NCBI GenBank assembly: GCA_023459495.1
Contig: JAEWTL010000096.1
Coordinates: 1-33,085, forward strand
From: Bacillota bacterium
GTDB taxonomy: Bacteria; Bacillota; Clostridia; Christensenellales; SZUA-584
Direction: 5' to 3'
Length of the DNA stretch: 33,085 bases
A model generated the notes under the pieces. It had not been told where the DNA came from and ran no database searches. It was given only the letters and a program-made list of their open reading frames with translations. Of this stretch, positions 16,352-24,219 are shown one piece after another; position 1 is the first letter of the stretch; each line of letters starts with the position of its first letter. Both the position numbers and the translations under genes were made by a program.

Positions 16352-17926
16352 TCAGTTGACTTCAAAGCAGGCTTTCGGCATGATTTTGAGGTCCTTCGAC
16401 ACCAGCGGCTTGAAGTCCATCAGATCGAGTATATCCTTCTGAACGTCGAGTCCCGGAGCGATTTCAATAAGCTCTATTCCGTTTTCGGTAAGCTGGAATA
16501 CGCACCGTTCGGTAACATAAAGAACCGTCTTGTGATTTTCAAATTCCACATGCGCGTTCATGGAGATGCTCTCCACGCTTTGAACAATTTTAGAGCCTGT
16601 GCCGTTATAGTGAACCAGTTTGCCGTTCATTTCATTATAACCCGAGCCAATCATGAATGGGAAGCAAAACACGAGCTTTTTCGCGGAATACACGATAAAG
16701 TTGAAGCCGCCCACGCCCGCGAGGCGCTGCCCACGCTTGCACACGTTCACGTTGCCTTCGGCGTCGATCTCCAGCGCGCCGAGGAAGCCCACGTCGAGCC
16801 CTCCGCCCTCATAGAACCGGAACTGCGACGCCTGATCGTACACGGAATCCGCGTTCATGGAAACGCTGAATACGGACGGCAGCTGTACGCCGCCGATGAT
16901 GCCGGTTTCCGTCGTCATGATGACCGAATCGACGTCGATGCCGAGGTTCATCGCTTCGCCGCTGATCATCTGCGGAATGCCGAAGCCAATGTTGACGACT
17001 GCCTGCGGATACAGCTCCATCGCCGCTCTCCTTGCAATGACCTTCGCGGCGATCTCTCTTTTCCGCACGCTGTTCTTGGTCTCCCTCTCAACGAGATCCT
17101 GTATCTCATCCTCACTGATCCGCGCCTCATTGGAGAAGTACGGGGAGTACGCAAGATGCGGAGCGGCCTGTATGTGGTCGGGGTCGACGATGATTGCGTC
17201 CACCAGGAAGTGCGGAATGCTGACCAGACGCGGGCTGGCATAGCCGTCCTTGATGGCCTTTACATATACAATAACCTTGCCGCCGTTGTTTTTGACCGCC
17301 ATGGCAGAGTTTAACGCGTCGTTGTTGCAGGGCTCCGCCTCAAACGTGATGTTGCCCTTCACGTCCGCATAGCTTCCTTTCAGCACGGCAACATCCGGAC
17401 GGGTCATTTTGAACCACAGATATTCCTGCCCGTCGATGACGCGGAGCTCGACGATATCCTCCGTCTCCATCCCCACGTTGAGCTTGCAGCCCTCGTAACG
17501 CGGGTCCTGCTGGGTGCGCAGGCCAACCTTCGTCAGATACCCGTCCTTGCCCGCGGCGCATTCGTTTGTCATGATGGACAGGATACCCTGCGATACGTTA
17601 TAGCCCTCGATCTGGTTGCTTCTCATCAGCGGGAAGATCGGCTGGTGATAGCCCATATGTCCGCCGATGACCCGTTTGAGTATGCCCGGATGCGTCAGAT
17701 GCTCAAAATAGCGGTGCCCCGGCACGTCGCTGCTGGGCGAGCCTTCGGATAAAATGCACAGGTCGCGCGGGTGTCCGGTTTCCAGAAACGACTTCTCGAT
17801 ATGTTTAAATATCTTAGCGGAGGAGCATACAAAGGCAGCTCCGGTAATCTGTACGGTAGCTCCGTCCGGTATCAGTTTGACAGCCTCGTCTGCGGACATC
17901 AGTTTTTTTTGCAGCATGTCGTTCAT
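16352..17926 (-). CDS. Family I CoA-transferase (propionate/acetate CoA-transferase type)
   Basis: A 524-residue single-chain family I CoA-transferase, with alpha and beta halves fused as in propionate CoA-transferase and YdiF. It moves CoA from a donor acyl-CoA (often acetyl-CoA) to a free carboxylic acid via a glutamyl-CoA thioester. The catalytic glutamate is predicted as E340 in TTETGIIGG; NIGFGIP (312-318) precedes it. The C-terminal half keeps FLGALEIDAEGNVN and GVGGFNFI, typical of the family. The gene lies between a serine-hydrolase gene and a transporter ATPase, which fits activation of an imported or hydrolysed acid. The acid is unknown; 3-hydroxy or short-chain acids are consistent with the dehydrogenases and thiolases nearby. 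ATG at 17926 behind AAAGG. Confidence 0.92.
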   Translation of the reverse strand: MNDMLQKKLMSADEAVKLIPDGATVQITGAAFVCSSAKIFKHIEKSFLETGHPRDLCILSEGSPSSDVPGHRYFEHLTHPGILKRVIGGHMGYHQPIFPLMRSNQIEGYNVSQGILSIMTNECAAGKDGYLTKVGLRTQQDPRYEGCKLNVGMETEDIVELRVIDGQEYLWFKMTRPDVAVLKGSYADVKGNITFEAEPCNNDALNSAMAVKNNGGKVIVYVKAIKDGYASPRLVSIPHFLVDAIIVDPDHIQAAPHLAYSPYFSNEARISEDEIQDLVERETKNSVRKREIAAKVIARRAAMELYPQAVVNIGFGIPQMISGEAMNLGIDVDSVIMTTETGIIGGVQLPSVFSVSMNADSVYDQASQFRFYEGGGLDVGFLGALEIDAEGNVNVCKRGQRLAGVGGFNFIVYSAKKLVFCFPFMIGSGYNEMNGKLVHYNGTGSKIVQSVESISMNAHVEFENHKTVLYVTERCVFQLTENGIELIEIAPGLDVQKDILDLMDFKPLVSKDLKIMPKACFEVN

Positions 17927-18002
17927 AATTTACACCTTTCTGATTGCTTAATCGCTTATGCTTATCGGCGGACTTCCCCGGCCCGCCATAACTGTGACAC
18001 GC

Positions 18003-19139
18003 TCAAATGCTGGAATAGAGTATATTCAGCATGTAAGGCTCCAGCAGCCTCTTCGGGCTCGCAATGGTATGCTGGGCCACGAAATACGAGAGCCGGTTGG
18101 TCGGATCGATCAGGTTCTGCACGCCGCCGAGCCCGCCCCAAAAGAAGACGCTTTCCGGAAAAAGCTTGCACGCCGCCGCCGAATCCGTGATCGTTGCGAC
18201 CCCCAGCCCGTAGCCGATGCCATCCGAAAATACCATGGCCTTATAATCCTTCATGCGCTGTCCGTCGAGCTGGTTTCTGCGCATCAGATTGATGGAGTTC
18301 TCCGAGATAATCCTTGTACCGTTTTTGCCGACGCCCCCGCAGGCGAGCGCATCTGCGAACAGGATGTAATCCTCCGTGGAGGAGATCAGTCCGCCGCCGC
18401 CGCTTTCGTGTCTCAGCCCCGCCGCGCCGATGCAATTGCTGCTGATCCGCTCGGAAGTGCCCGTTTCTTCATCATATTGGTATTGGGGAGCGATCCGGCC
18501 CTGCTTTTCGGCAGGCACCGAAAACCCAGTATCCCCCATGCCCAGCGGTCCGAATATGTTCTCCTCCAGATACTTTCCGAAGGACATACCCGAAACCACT
18601 TCGACCACAGCGCCCAGCACATCGTGGCAGTAGCTGTAGTTCCAGCCCTCGCCCGGTTCAAACAGAAGGGGCTCCTTTGCGAGCGCCCGGACAAAATCTC
18701 TTGTGCTGAAGTCCCGGTTGGTTTCCTGTATCAGCTTGCGCATTTCCGGCGTGTCCAGCTCATAATCGAGGCCGGCGGACATCGTGAACAGGTCGATGAC
18801 GCGGATCGGCCGCTTCGCAGGCATGATGACAAAGGTGTTGGTTTTCACCTTCATGTTCCTGAACTCCGGCAGATACATATACAGCGGGTCGGTCAGCAGG
18901 AACTTTCCGCGCTCCAGCAGCTGCATGGCAGCCGTGCATGTGATGACCTTGGACGCAGAATATATGTTATAGAGCGCATTGCGCGCAACCGGCACCTTGT
19001 TTTCTATATCCGAGTAACCCGCCGAATAGCGGAAGATTTCCTGATGGTCTTGATAGACGATGCAGTCGATACCCGAAACATCGATCTGCGTCGCCGCGGA
19101 ATCCATAAAACGTTCCAAGTCTTTAAAGCCAGTAGCCAT
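18003..19139 (-). CDS. Beta-lactamase-fold serine esterase
   Basis: A 378-residue protein of the class C beta-lactamase/EstB family (family VIII esterases). The start used is the ATG at 19139 (MATGFKD) behind GGGAGA; a TTG at 19160 would add seven residues. The catalytic SxxK is S61-A-S-K64. The tyrosine motif is YSY at about 168-170 (in WNYSYCHDVLG), the esterase-type variant of the lactamase YxN. WGGLGG near residue 336 replaces the KTG box, again as in esterases. No signal peptide is seen, so it probably acts in the cytoplasm on an imported ester or lactone. It lies 76 bp upstream of the CoA-transferase gene, which could take the acid it releases. A role in antibiotic resistance is unlikely. 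Confidence 0.88.
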   Translation of the reverse strand: MATGFKDLERFMDSAATQIDVSGIDCIVYQDHQEIFRYSAGYSDIENKVPVARNALYNIYSASKVITCTAAMQLLERGKFLLTDPLYMYLPEFRNMKVKTNTFVIMPAKRPIRVIDLFTMSAGLDYELDTPEMRKLIQETNRDFSTRDFVRALAKEPLLFEPGEGWNYSYCHDVLGAVVEVVSGMSFGKYLEENIFGPLGMGDTGFSVPAEKQGRIAPQYQYDEETGTSERISSNCIGAAGLRHESGGGGLISSTEDYILFADALACGGVGKNGTRIISENSINLMRRNQLDGQRMKDYKAMVFSDGIGYGLGVATITDSAAACKLFPESVFFWGGLGGVQNLIDPTNRLSYFVAQHTIASPKRLLEPYMLNILYSSI

Positions 19140-19473
19140 AAGTTCTCCCTGATGTTTCAAATATATATCCAGCTGCTGCCGGGGCGCATTGCCGCGCCCC
19201 TAAAATCCCTCGGCCTCAGCTGGCAGGAGTTAATTTCACAGTGTCACTCAGCCGCAATCTTCCCGGCCGGAGCCGATGAGGCCGCCTTGCCGTGCAGCCT
19301 TTACAGAAGAGGATCAGTTTGCAAAGCGCTTGCCGGGCTGACCACGACCGATAGAGGAGGATCCATGAATTCACGCCGACTGATTCGGCATATTTGCCCG
19401 CATCCGTGTTTAGGCGGAGTGTATAGCATAGAATTTAATCTAATATTCCGTTTTTTCTGTTCCGGTATCTACA

Positions 19474-19502
19474 ATCTTAACATTCAAAAATCGCAATGTC
19501 AA
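19474..19502 (-). promoter_or_regulatory. Sigma-70 type promoter upstream of the esterase/CoA-transferase/importer genes
   Basis: On the minus strand TTGACA (19497-19502) and TAAGAT (19474-19479) are 17 bp apart. The leader to the start at 19139 would be about 325 nt. The leader (19140-19466) holds no recognised gene or riboswitch. Confidence 0.7.
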
Positions 19503-19503
19503 G

Positions 19504-19546
19504 CAACGTTATGTATATATATAACGCTTTTTAGCGTTGTTTAAAT
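19504..19546 (-). promoter_or_regulatory. Shared box (copy 3) with nested inverted repeats
   Basis: TTTAGCGTTGTTTAAAT (19530-19546, plus strand) matches copy 2 at 14 of 17 positions but lies 27 bp from the -35, about two helical turns further than the other copies. It overlaps AACGCT-N4-AGCGTT (19523-19538). A related AACGTTAT (19505-19512) abuts the -35, so the site may be a double one. Confidence 0.5.
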
Positions 19547-19648
19547 ATCAGCAGATAATTTTAGCAATTATTCCGCTGGTATATATCTTTATTATTTTTT
19601 ATCTTACATTACGCTTTCAGATATGCTCCGGCGAATTTCGGTATGGCG

Positions 19649-20662
19649 CTATTCGATATAGCTGCTGAAAAACTGCCAGATCAGCTCACTTGTATTCATT
19701 CCTGAGCTTGCGTCGGGCCATCTGTGTCCGAAACCTTCGATCAGATAAAACCAGATCCAGTCGCCTTCGCCGTTTGAATACACGCGGGCGGTGATATTCC
19801 CGGTCGTTTCTTCGGTCATCGTACCCGCGCCGTCACGCTCTGCCCAGTATTGGATGATTTCGTCCATCGGCGGTGCGCCGCCCCAACCGCCATCCAACGT
19901 CATCGTGCCGTCCAGCGGCACCGTCGTGTCGGTCGTTCCATGGATCTGCAGCACGGGAACCGCAGCAGACTCATCCCTGCCGTTCCAGGTACCCAAGCTC
20001 ATGGTGCCCGCCACACTGGCGATCGCGCGGAAAACGCCCGGCGCCCTTACCGCGAGCGTATAGCACATGAACCCGCCGTTGCTGAGTCCGCAGGCAAACG
20101 TATTGCTGCTGCTGAAGCCGTAGTCCTCCTGCAGGTACGCAGCCAGAGAGGTGAGAAAACCAACATCGTCCACGTCCGAAAACGTAAAGTCAGCGTTCCA
20201 GTGCGTGCCCGGAAACTCGGAGCTTTGGCTGGGAAGCCCCTGCGGATATACGACGCCGAAGCCTTCCTTTTTGGCCACAGCGTTCATACCCGTCGTGTTC
20301 ATGAAGTTTGACGCAAAGTCCAGATAACCGTGCAGTACGAACACAAGCGGCGCATCCTCTCGGACCCCTTCGGGAATGTAGAGCATGTACGTCCGGTTCG
20401 TTCCTTCATATTCGAAATCGTGGTATTTGGCGATACCCGCTTCGCCCGCCGGAACATCCATCAATTCTCCGGAAGGTGCAGCCGGGGTGGAAACCGATGT
20501 CGGCTCGGGCGTAGGGCTCGGCTCCGTCGCAGCCGGAGTGGCTGTGGCAGCCGCGGTTTCAGGCAGATTGGTTTCCGTCTGCAGCGGCTCTGCAGAACCG
20601 CATCCCGCAATACCCAGTACCAGAAGAATCACCAGAGCAGCAATTGTAATCTTTTTAGCCAT
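19649..20662 (-). CDS. Surface esterase lipoprotein of the LpqC/PHB-depolymerase family
   Basis: A 337-residue alpha/beta hydrolase exported as a lipoprotein. The signal peptide ends in the lipobox IAGC with C21, followed by a Pro/Thr/Ser-rich spacer (22-66). The catalytic domain has an oxyanion HGY (111-113), nucleophile S194 in GLSNGG, probable acid D245 (HGTTDTTVPL) and histidine H313 (GFGHRWPD). This pattern is that of LpqC/feruloyl esterases and polyhydroxybutyrate depolymerases. It should act on the outer face of the membrane, releasing small acids from esters for uptake. It lies 195 bp downstream of the sugar-type binding-protein gene, on the same strand. Substrate choices include hydroxyalkanoate esters and plant phenolic esters. 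Confidence 0.85.
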   Translation of the reverse strand: MAKKITIAALVILLVLGIAGCGSAEPLQTETNLPETAAATATPAATEPSPTPEPTSVSTPAAPSGELMDVPAGEAGIAKYHDFEYEGTNRTYMLYIPEGVREDAPLVFVLHGYLDFASNFMNTTGMNAVAKKEGFGVVYPQGLPSQSSEFPGTHWNADFTFSDVDDVGFLTSLAAYLQEDYGFSSSNTFACGLSNGGFMCYTLAVRAPGVFRAIASVAGTMSLGTWNGRDESAAVPVLQIHGTTDTTVPLDGTMTLDGGWGGAPPMDEIIQYWAERDGAGTMTEETTGNITARVYSNGEGDWIWFYLIEGFGHRWPDASSGMNTSELIWQFFSSYIE

Positions 20663-20810
20663 CGTTTCCCGCCTTTTTGAAAATACTGCGGCCCAACAGC
20701 CGCGGTGTTATATTAATGAATAATTGCCGGTGTTTACGTGCCATTCAGGCGTCCCGACCGATATCCGGGAATCTGCCGCTTTGCATCCGATTCCCCATTA
20801 GGCGCATATG

Positions 20811-20837
20811 GCCCGGAAGGCATATTGCCTCCCGGGC
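20811..20837 (-). repeat. Hairpin between the binding-protein and esterase genes
   Basis: GCCCGGAAGGC (20811-20821) faces GCCTCCCGGGC (20827-20837). The single imperfect pair is A-C on the plus strand but a G-U wobble on the minus strand, so the structure favours the minus-strand transcript. It lies about 20 nt after the binding-protein stop and has no T run; a stabiliser or partial terminator is likely. Confidence 0.65.
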
Positions 20838-20856
20838 ACATGCAGCAGCTTTAATG

Positions 20857-22017
20857 TCAGCTCGCCGGTGTGTAATACTGGGATACGATCTCCGGGGTCA
20901 CGGTCTTGTAGTAGTTGGAGAGCGCAGTGCCGAGCCATTCGTAGTCTTCCTGGTCGAAGTCGATCAGGGTACCCTGCTTCGCAGCCCCAACGAGGATGGG
21001 GATCAGTTCGCAGAGCGCTTCGCCGGACTGATAGTGATCGATGAAGGAGGAACCCTGAACGCATCCGCTCGGGCCATCCTTGTCCATCAGCGACATCACA
21101 GCGCCGGTAGCGTCAAAGCCCCACAGGCTCAGGTATTCGGAGTGCGGGTACGTGCCGCTGGTGACAGCCTGGTAAGCGCCGGTCACGTCGTTGTCGATCT
21201 GCGTGAGGATGACTTCCACTTCCGGGTGGTCGGTGAGCAGCGTTTCCGTCTGGGTCAGGCACGCGGCTTCGCCGTTGGCAGCGTATTCCTGGATCACCGA
21301 GAACCTTCCGTCCGCTTTGAGAACATCCAGTGCGCCGGTGATGCGGGCATACTGGTCAGCGCCCTGCGGATTCATGTAAACCGCCACGGGGATCGTGTCC
21401 AGCGTATCGTAGTAGTCAGCGTGAGAATCGACATAGTCCACAATCGAATTGCCCAGAACCGTACCGGCAGTGTAATAGGAGGTGCCGAGGTAGTAGTGGC
21501 CGCTGCCCGTATCCGGGGAGAACGCGTAGGAAAGGATGGGCACATGATAGGTGCTCCAGATGTCGTCCAGCAGCGGGGTGATGGCGGACGGCGTGATGGG
21601 ATAAAGCACAACGATGTCATACTTCTGTGAAGCAAGCGCCGATTCGAGCGCGGAGATCAGGCTGGCGTCCGAATACTCCGGCGGTCCCATCAGTTCAATG
21701 TGGATACCGAGCTCTTCCATCATCGGGCTCCATACAGCGTAGGAGTTCGGGAAGTATTCGGCAGCGGTCGTGCAAACGAGGTAAAGCACGTTGATTTCGC
21801 CGTCGTACTTATACTCCTTATACTTTTCAAGGAACGGTATAGCCTTATAAATGCTATCCTCAACTACTTCCTGAGTCGTCTGTTCCGCGCTGAGCGAAGG
21901 GGCAGCCGATTCTGTCTTGGTGGTGCTTTCCTGAGTTTCAGCAGCGTCATTGCCGTTGCAGGCGGTGAAGCTGAACAGCATCACGAGAACAAGCAAAAGC
22001 CCAAAAATCTTTTTCAT
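20857..22017 (-). CDS. Sugar-type ABC transporter substrate-binding lipoprotein
   Basis: A 386-residue exported binding protein of the RbsB-like type 1 periplasmic-binding fold. The signal peptide ends in the lipobox FTAC (C20), then an acidic/Ser-rich linker (21-55). The folded part has the expected pattern: VLYLVCTTAAEYFPNSYAV early on, DIVVLYPITPSAITPLLDD mid-domain, and ILTQIDNDVTGAYQAV (about 270-285). It is the likely partner of the RbsA/RbsC-type ATPase and permease 5-7 kb downstream. The ATG at 22017 follows AAGGAGA, with a clear promoter about 110 bp upstream. It is well removed in sequence from common ribose- or galactose-binding proteins, so the ligand is left open. Confidence 0.88.
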   Translation of the reverse strand: MKKIFGLLLVLVMLFSFTACNGNDAAETQESTTKTESAAPSLSAEQTTQEVVEDSIYKAIPFLEKYKEYKYDGEINVLYLVCTTAAEYFPNSYAVWSPMMEELGIHIELMGPPEYSDASLISALESALASQKYDIVVLYPITPSAITPLLDDIWSTYHVPILSYAFSPDTGSGHYYLGTSYYTAGTVLGNSIVDYVDSHADYYDTLDTIPVAVYMNPQGADQYARITGALDVLKADGRFSVIQEYAANGEAACLTQTETLLTDHPEVEVILTQIDNDVTGAYQAVTSGTYPHSEYLSLWGFDATGAVMSLMDKDGPSGCVQGSSFIDHYQSGEALCELIPILVGAAKQGTLIDFDQEDYEWLGTALSNYYKTVTPEIVSQYYTPAS

Positions 22018-22125
22018 TCTGTCTCCTATCTCCTTTTTATTTAATAATTACCGCATACGCGATAAAATTAAGATAGCATCTTTATGAATTCGCTGATATT
22101 TTGATTCATCTCACCGGACGGGGCC

Positions 22126-22154
22126 ATTATAGCATCCGTAAAAACGAAAATCAA
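22126..22154 (-). promoter_or_regulatory. Promoter of the sugar-type binding-protein gene
   Basis: On the minus strand TTGATT (22149-22154) and TATAAT (22126-22131) are 17 bp apart, with a leader of about 100 nt. It shares the local GC-TTGA context of the other three promoters, but the 17-bp box is not clearly present. Confidence 0.7.
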
Positions 22155-22295
22155 GCAATTTTAAATTGATTAACGGGCACTCTTTTCGCCCTATTTCGAA
22201 ACCAGAGATAATTTTTTTTCTTATTTCATTGTATTTATGATCATTGGATTTTATTAAAAAATTATCTTCCATTCCGGTCGATTCAGTTTTTTCGA

Positions 22296-22325
22296 TTGAC
22301 ACCGGCACCTCTTTCTTACTATAAT
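22296..22325 (+). promoter_or_regulatory. Promoter of the lactonase-like gene
   Basis: TTGACA (22296-22301) and TATAAT (22320-22325) are 18 bp apart, about 80 nt upstream of the ATG at 22406. It diverges from the binding-protein promoter, with about 140 bp between the two. Confidence 0.75.
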
Positions 22326-22405
22326 AATAGGCGTTTCTACGCGCCGGCGACGATAAATCTGTATCCGTCTGTTTTTGCGTCAGATTGAGAAAGCAGGTAA
22401 GAACC

Positions 22406-23188
22406 ATGAAACTGTTCCCTCTGAACTGTGGGACTATGAAATTTCCCCGTTCCGCCATCATTCAGGATAAAACGTCTCAAAACAGCCCGGATTCGCTGTT
22501 GTCAGTGCCGATTGAAGCGTTTTTGATTGAACATCCCGAAGGCTTTATACTCTTTGATACTGGGTGTGACCCGGAAGGGATGAAAGGAACCTGGCCCGCC
22601 GAGTACCGCCAGATCCCTTTCGAAGGGCGCTATCTGCCCGAGCAGCTGGGCGCGTTGGGTATCGCGCCGGACGATATCCGGCACGTCATTGCTTCTCATT
22701 TACATTTCGATCATTCCGGCTGCCTGCATCCGTTCGGAAAGGCAAAGATATACGTGAGCAGTACTGAATATGAGCAAACGATTTATTTATGGGAAAACGG
22801 GCTGGATATGAACGCGCACCTGAAATCCGACGTTCAAAACTGGTTTCAGGCCGGTTTGACGTGGCAGAAAATAGCACCCGGCGTCCGTGAATACCCGCTG
22901 GCCGACGGCGTGACCCTGCTGAATCTGGGGCCGGGGCATTCATGGGGCATGCTCGGCCTCATGGTCGAATTGGACAGCGGCAATTATCTGCTGGTATCGG
23001 ACGCTATATATACTAAGGAATATCAAGGCCCCCCGGAGAAGCTCCCCGGCTTGCTTTCTGACCAGGAAGGTTACCGGAGCACCGTTGGATTTATACAGTC
23101 ATATGCATCGAAACACAACGCAGCCATCATCTTCGGCCACGACATGGAGCAGTTTGGCGATTTGTGTGCAAAAGGCTGCTTGGAATAG
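22406..23188 (+). CDS. Metallo-beta-lactamase-fold hydrolase, AHL-lactonase-like
   Basis: A 260-residue cytoplasmic zinc hydrolase. The metal motif is SHLHFDHSG (H98, H100, D102, H103); further ligands are H178 (PGHS), D199 (SDA) and H245 (GHD). This full set and the length match the N-acyl homoserine lactonase/AttM branch, which opens lactone rings. The start chosen is the ATG at 22406; a TTG at 22385 would add seven residues. It is the only plus-strand gene beside the catabolic block and is divergent from the binding-protein gene. It may open a lactone feeding the CoA-transferase step or act on signal lactones. No signal peptide is present. Family is sure, substrate is not. Confidence 0.88.
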   Translation: MKLFPLNCGTMKFPRSAIIQDKTSQNSPDSLLSVPIEAFLIEHPEGFILFDTGCDPEGMKGTWPAEYRQIPFEGRYLPEQLGALGIAPDDIRHVIASHLHFDHSGCLHPFGKAKIYVSSTEYEQTIYLWENGLDMNAHLKSDVQNWFQAGLTWQKIAPGVREYPLADGVTLLNLGPGHSWGMLGLMVELDSGNYLLVSDAIYTKEYQGPPEKLPGLLSDQEGYRSTVGFIQSYASKHNAAIIFGHDMEQFGDLCAKGCLE

Positions 23189-23201
23189 TATAATGGCCGG
23201 A

Positions 23202-23222
23202 AGGCCGCAATCGACGCGGCCT
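23202..23222 (+). repeat. Perfect hairpin just after the lactonase-like gene
   Basis: AGGCCGC (23202-23208) pairs with GCGGCCT (23216-23222). It lies 13 nt after the stop codon and precedes the T-tailed terminator. Confidence 0.5.
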
Positions 23223-23245
23223 CATCAGGCAAAAGCTATTTGTTT

Positions 23246-23295
23246 GCGCGGTATTGCGAGCGCTGCCGAAGTTGCGCGATATGCCGCGCTTTTTT
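23246..23295 (+). terminator. Rho-independent terminator of the lactonase-like gene
   Basis: GCGCGG-TATTGCG (from 23246) pairs with CGCGATA-TG-CCGCGC (to 23289), followed by TTTTTT (23290-23295). It separates this gene from the ilv operon promoter. Confidence 0.75.
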
Positions 23296-23314
23296 ATCAT
23301 TATTAAAATATTCG

Positions 23315-23343
23315 TTGACACACGCTGTGCATTCTGCTAATAT
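23315..23343 (+). promoter_or_regulatory. Promoter of the ilv operon
   Basis: TTGACA (23315-23320) and TAATAT (23338-23343) are 17 bp apart, directly upstream of the T-box leader. Confidence 0.8.
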
Positions 23344-23349
23344 GCTAAT

Positions 23350-23614
23350 AATTATACAGGGCGTTGATGGAGACAGGCGCTGTACGGAGCGATTTCAGAG
23401 AGCCGGTGGTTGGTGCAAATCCGGTGTCGCGAGGCAGACGCAGATCACTCCGGAGCTGCATGTCGAACCCAAGTAGACATTGCCGGGTAACTCCGTTATC
23501 GGTTTAGGGCTTGCAGGAGCCTGAAGTGGCCTTGTTTCAAGGCAAGATGAGTGGTACCGCGAGGTTGAAAGCAACCGCGTCTCTTCAAACTAACAGGAAG
23601 AGTGCGGTTTTTTT
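23350..23614 (+). promoter_or_regulatory. T-box leader, apparent isoleucine (AUC) specifier
   Basis: A tRNA-sensing leader upstream of the ilv genes. Stem I has the AGAGAGCCGG and GGTGCAAATCCGG apical parts (23397-23423). The specifier region CAGATCACTCCGGAGCTGC (from 23441) places ATC at 23444-23446, an isoleucine codon. The T-box AGTGGTACCGCG is at 23550-23561; its TGGT pairs with a tRNA ending ACCA. The competing terminator (AACCGC...GCGGTT with CTCTTC/GAAGAG, 23573-23607) ends in TTTTTTT. Uncharged tRNA-Ile should favour antitermination, so the operon responds to isoleucine shortage. The frame of the specifier was read by comparison with the usual pattern, not by folding. Confidence 0.92.
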
Positions 23615-23665
23615 ATACCCATCTGCCCCTCATCAAGCTTGCGGGGCAAGGAAAGGAGCGAATCC

Positions 23666-24181
23666 ATGCAGCATCAGCGGGTCATATCCTTTATCGTCGT
23701 GAACCAGCCGGGCGTGCTGAGCCGTATATCCAACCTTATCAGCCGCCGCGGATTTAACATTGACAGCATAGCCGCGGGCATTACAGCAAACCCTTCCCTC
23801 ACGCGCATCACGATCGTCATGCACGCGGACGATGCCGTCATCGAGCAGGTGATCAAGCAGTTCGACAAGCTGCTCGACGTTGTGGCCATCAAGGAGATCC
23901 CGGTTGAGAAGGGCGCGATGCGCGAGGTTGCGCTGGTAAAGCTGCGCCTTAACGGCGACCGCCGCGTGATGATGGAGGACGTGGCAGCACGGGGCGGCGT
24001 GGTGCTGGACATCGGCGAAACCACGGCGACCATCCAACTGACCGGCACGGTATCGTTCATCGACGATAGCGTTGAGACACTCGGCAAGTATGGCATCGCG
24101 GAGCTGGCGCGTACCGGCATGGTTGCGCTGGAGAGCGGCGACGGCGTACTTTTGAGCGAACAGCCGATAAATAATCAGTAA
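23666..24181 (+). CDS. ilvN: Acetolactate synthase small (regulatory) subunit
   Basis: A 171-residue regulatory subunit, of normal length. The N-terminal ACT domain (about 3-75) shows FIVVNQPGVLSRISNLISRRGFNIDS-type sequence, which binds valine for feedback control in relatives. A second domain (about 80-165) follows. It activates and confers feedback control on the catalytic IlvB subunit, which here is encoded at the other end of the operon, about 6 kb away. The ATG at 23666 follows AAAGGAG; an upstream start would add nine residues without a site. It is the first gene after the T-box. The name ilvH is equally used. Confidence 0.94.
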   Translation: MQHQRVISFIVVNQPGVLSRISNLISRRGFNIDSIAAGITANPSLTRITIVMHADDAVIEQVIKQFDKLLDVVAIKEIPVEKGAMREVALVKLRLNGDRRVMMEDVAARGGVVLDIGETTATIQLTGTVSFIDDSVETLGKYGIAELARTGMVALESGDGVLLSEQPINNQ

Positions 24182-24219
24182 CCGTTCAACGACATTTATA
24201 ATTATAAGGAGAGTAAATC

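Noticed and set aside
17958..19544. Long plus-strand open frame of 528 codons, with a striking GAGGAGGATCC-ATG near 19364
   Set aside because: Most of it is antisense to the beta-lactamase-fold esterase, which has all its catalytic motifs. The ribosome-binding-like sequence is taken as chance, since the frame behind it shows no homology and runs through the promoter and box.
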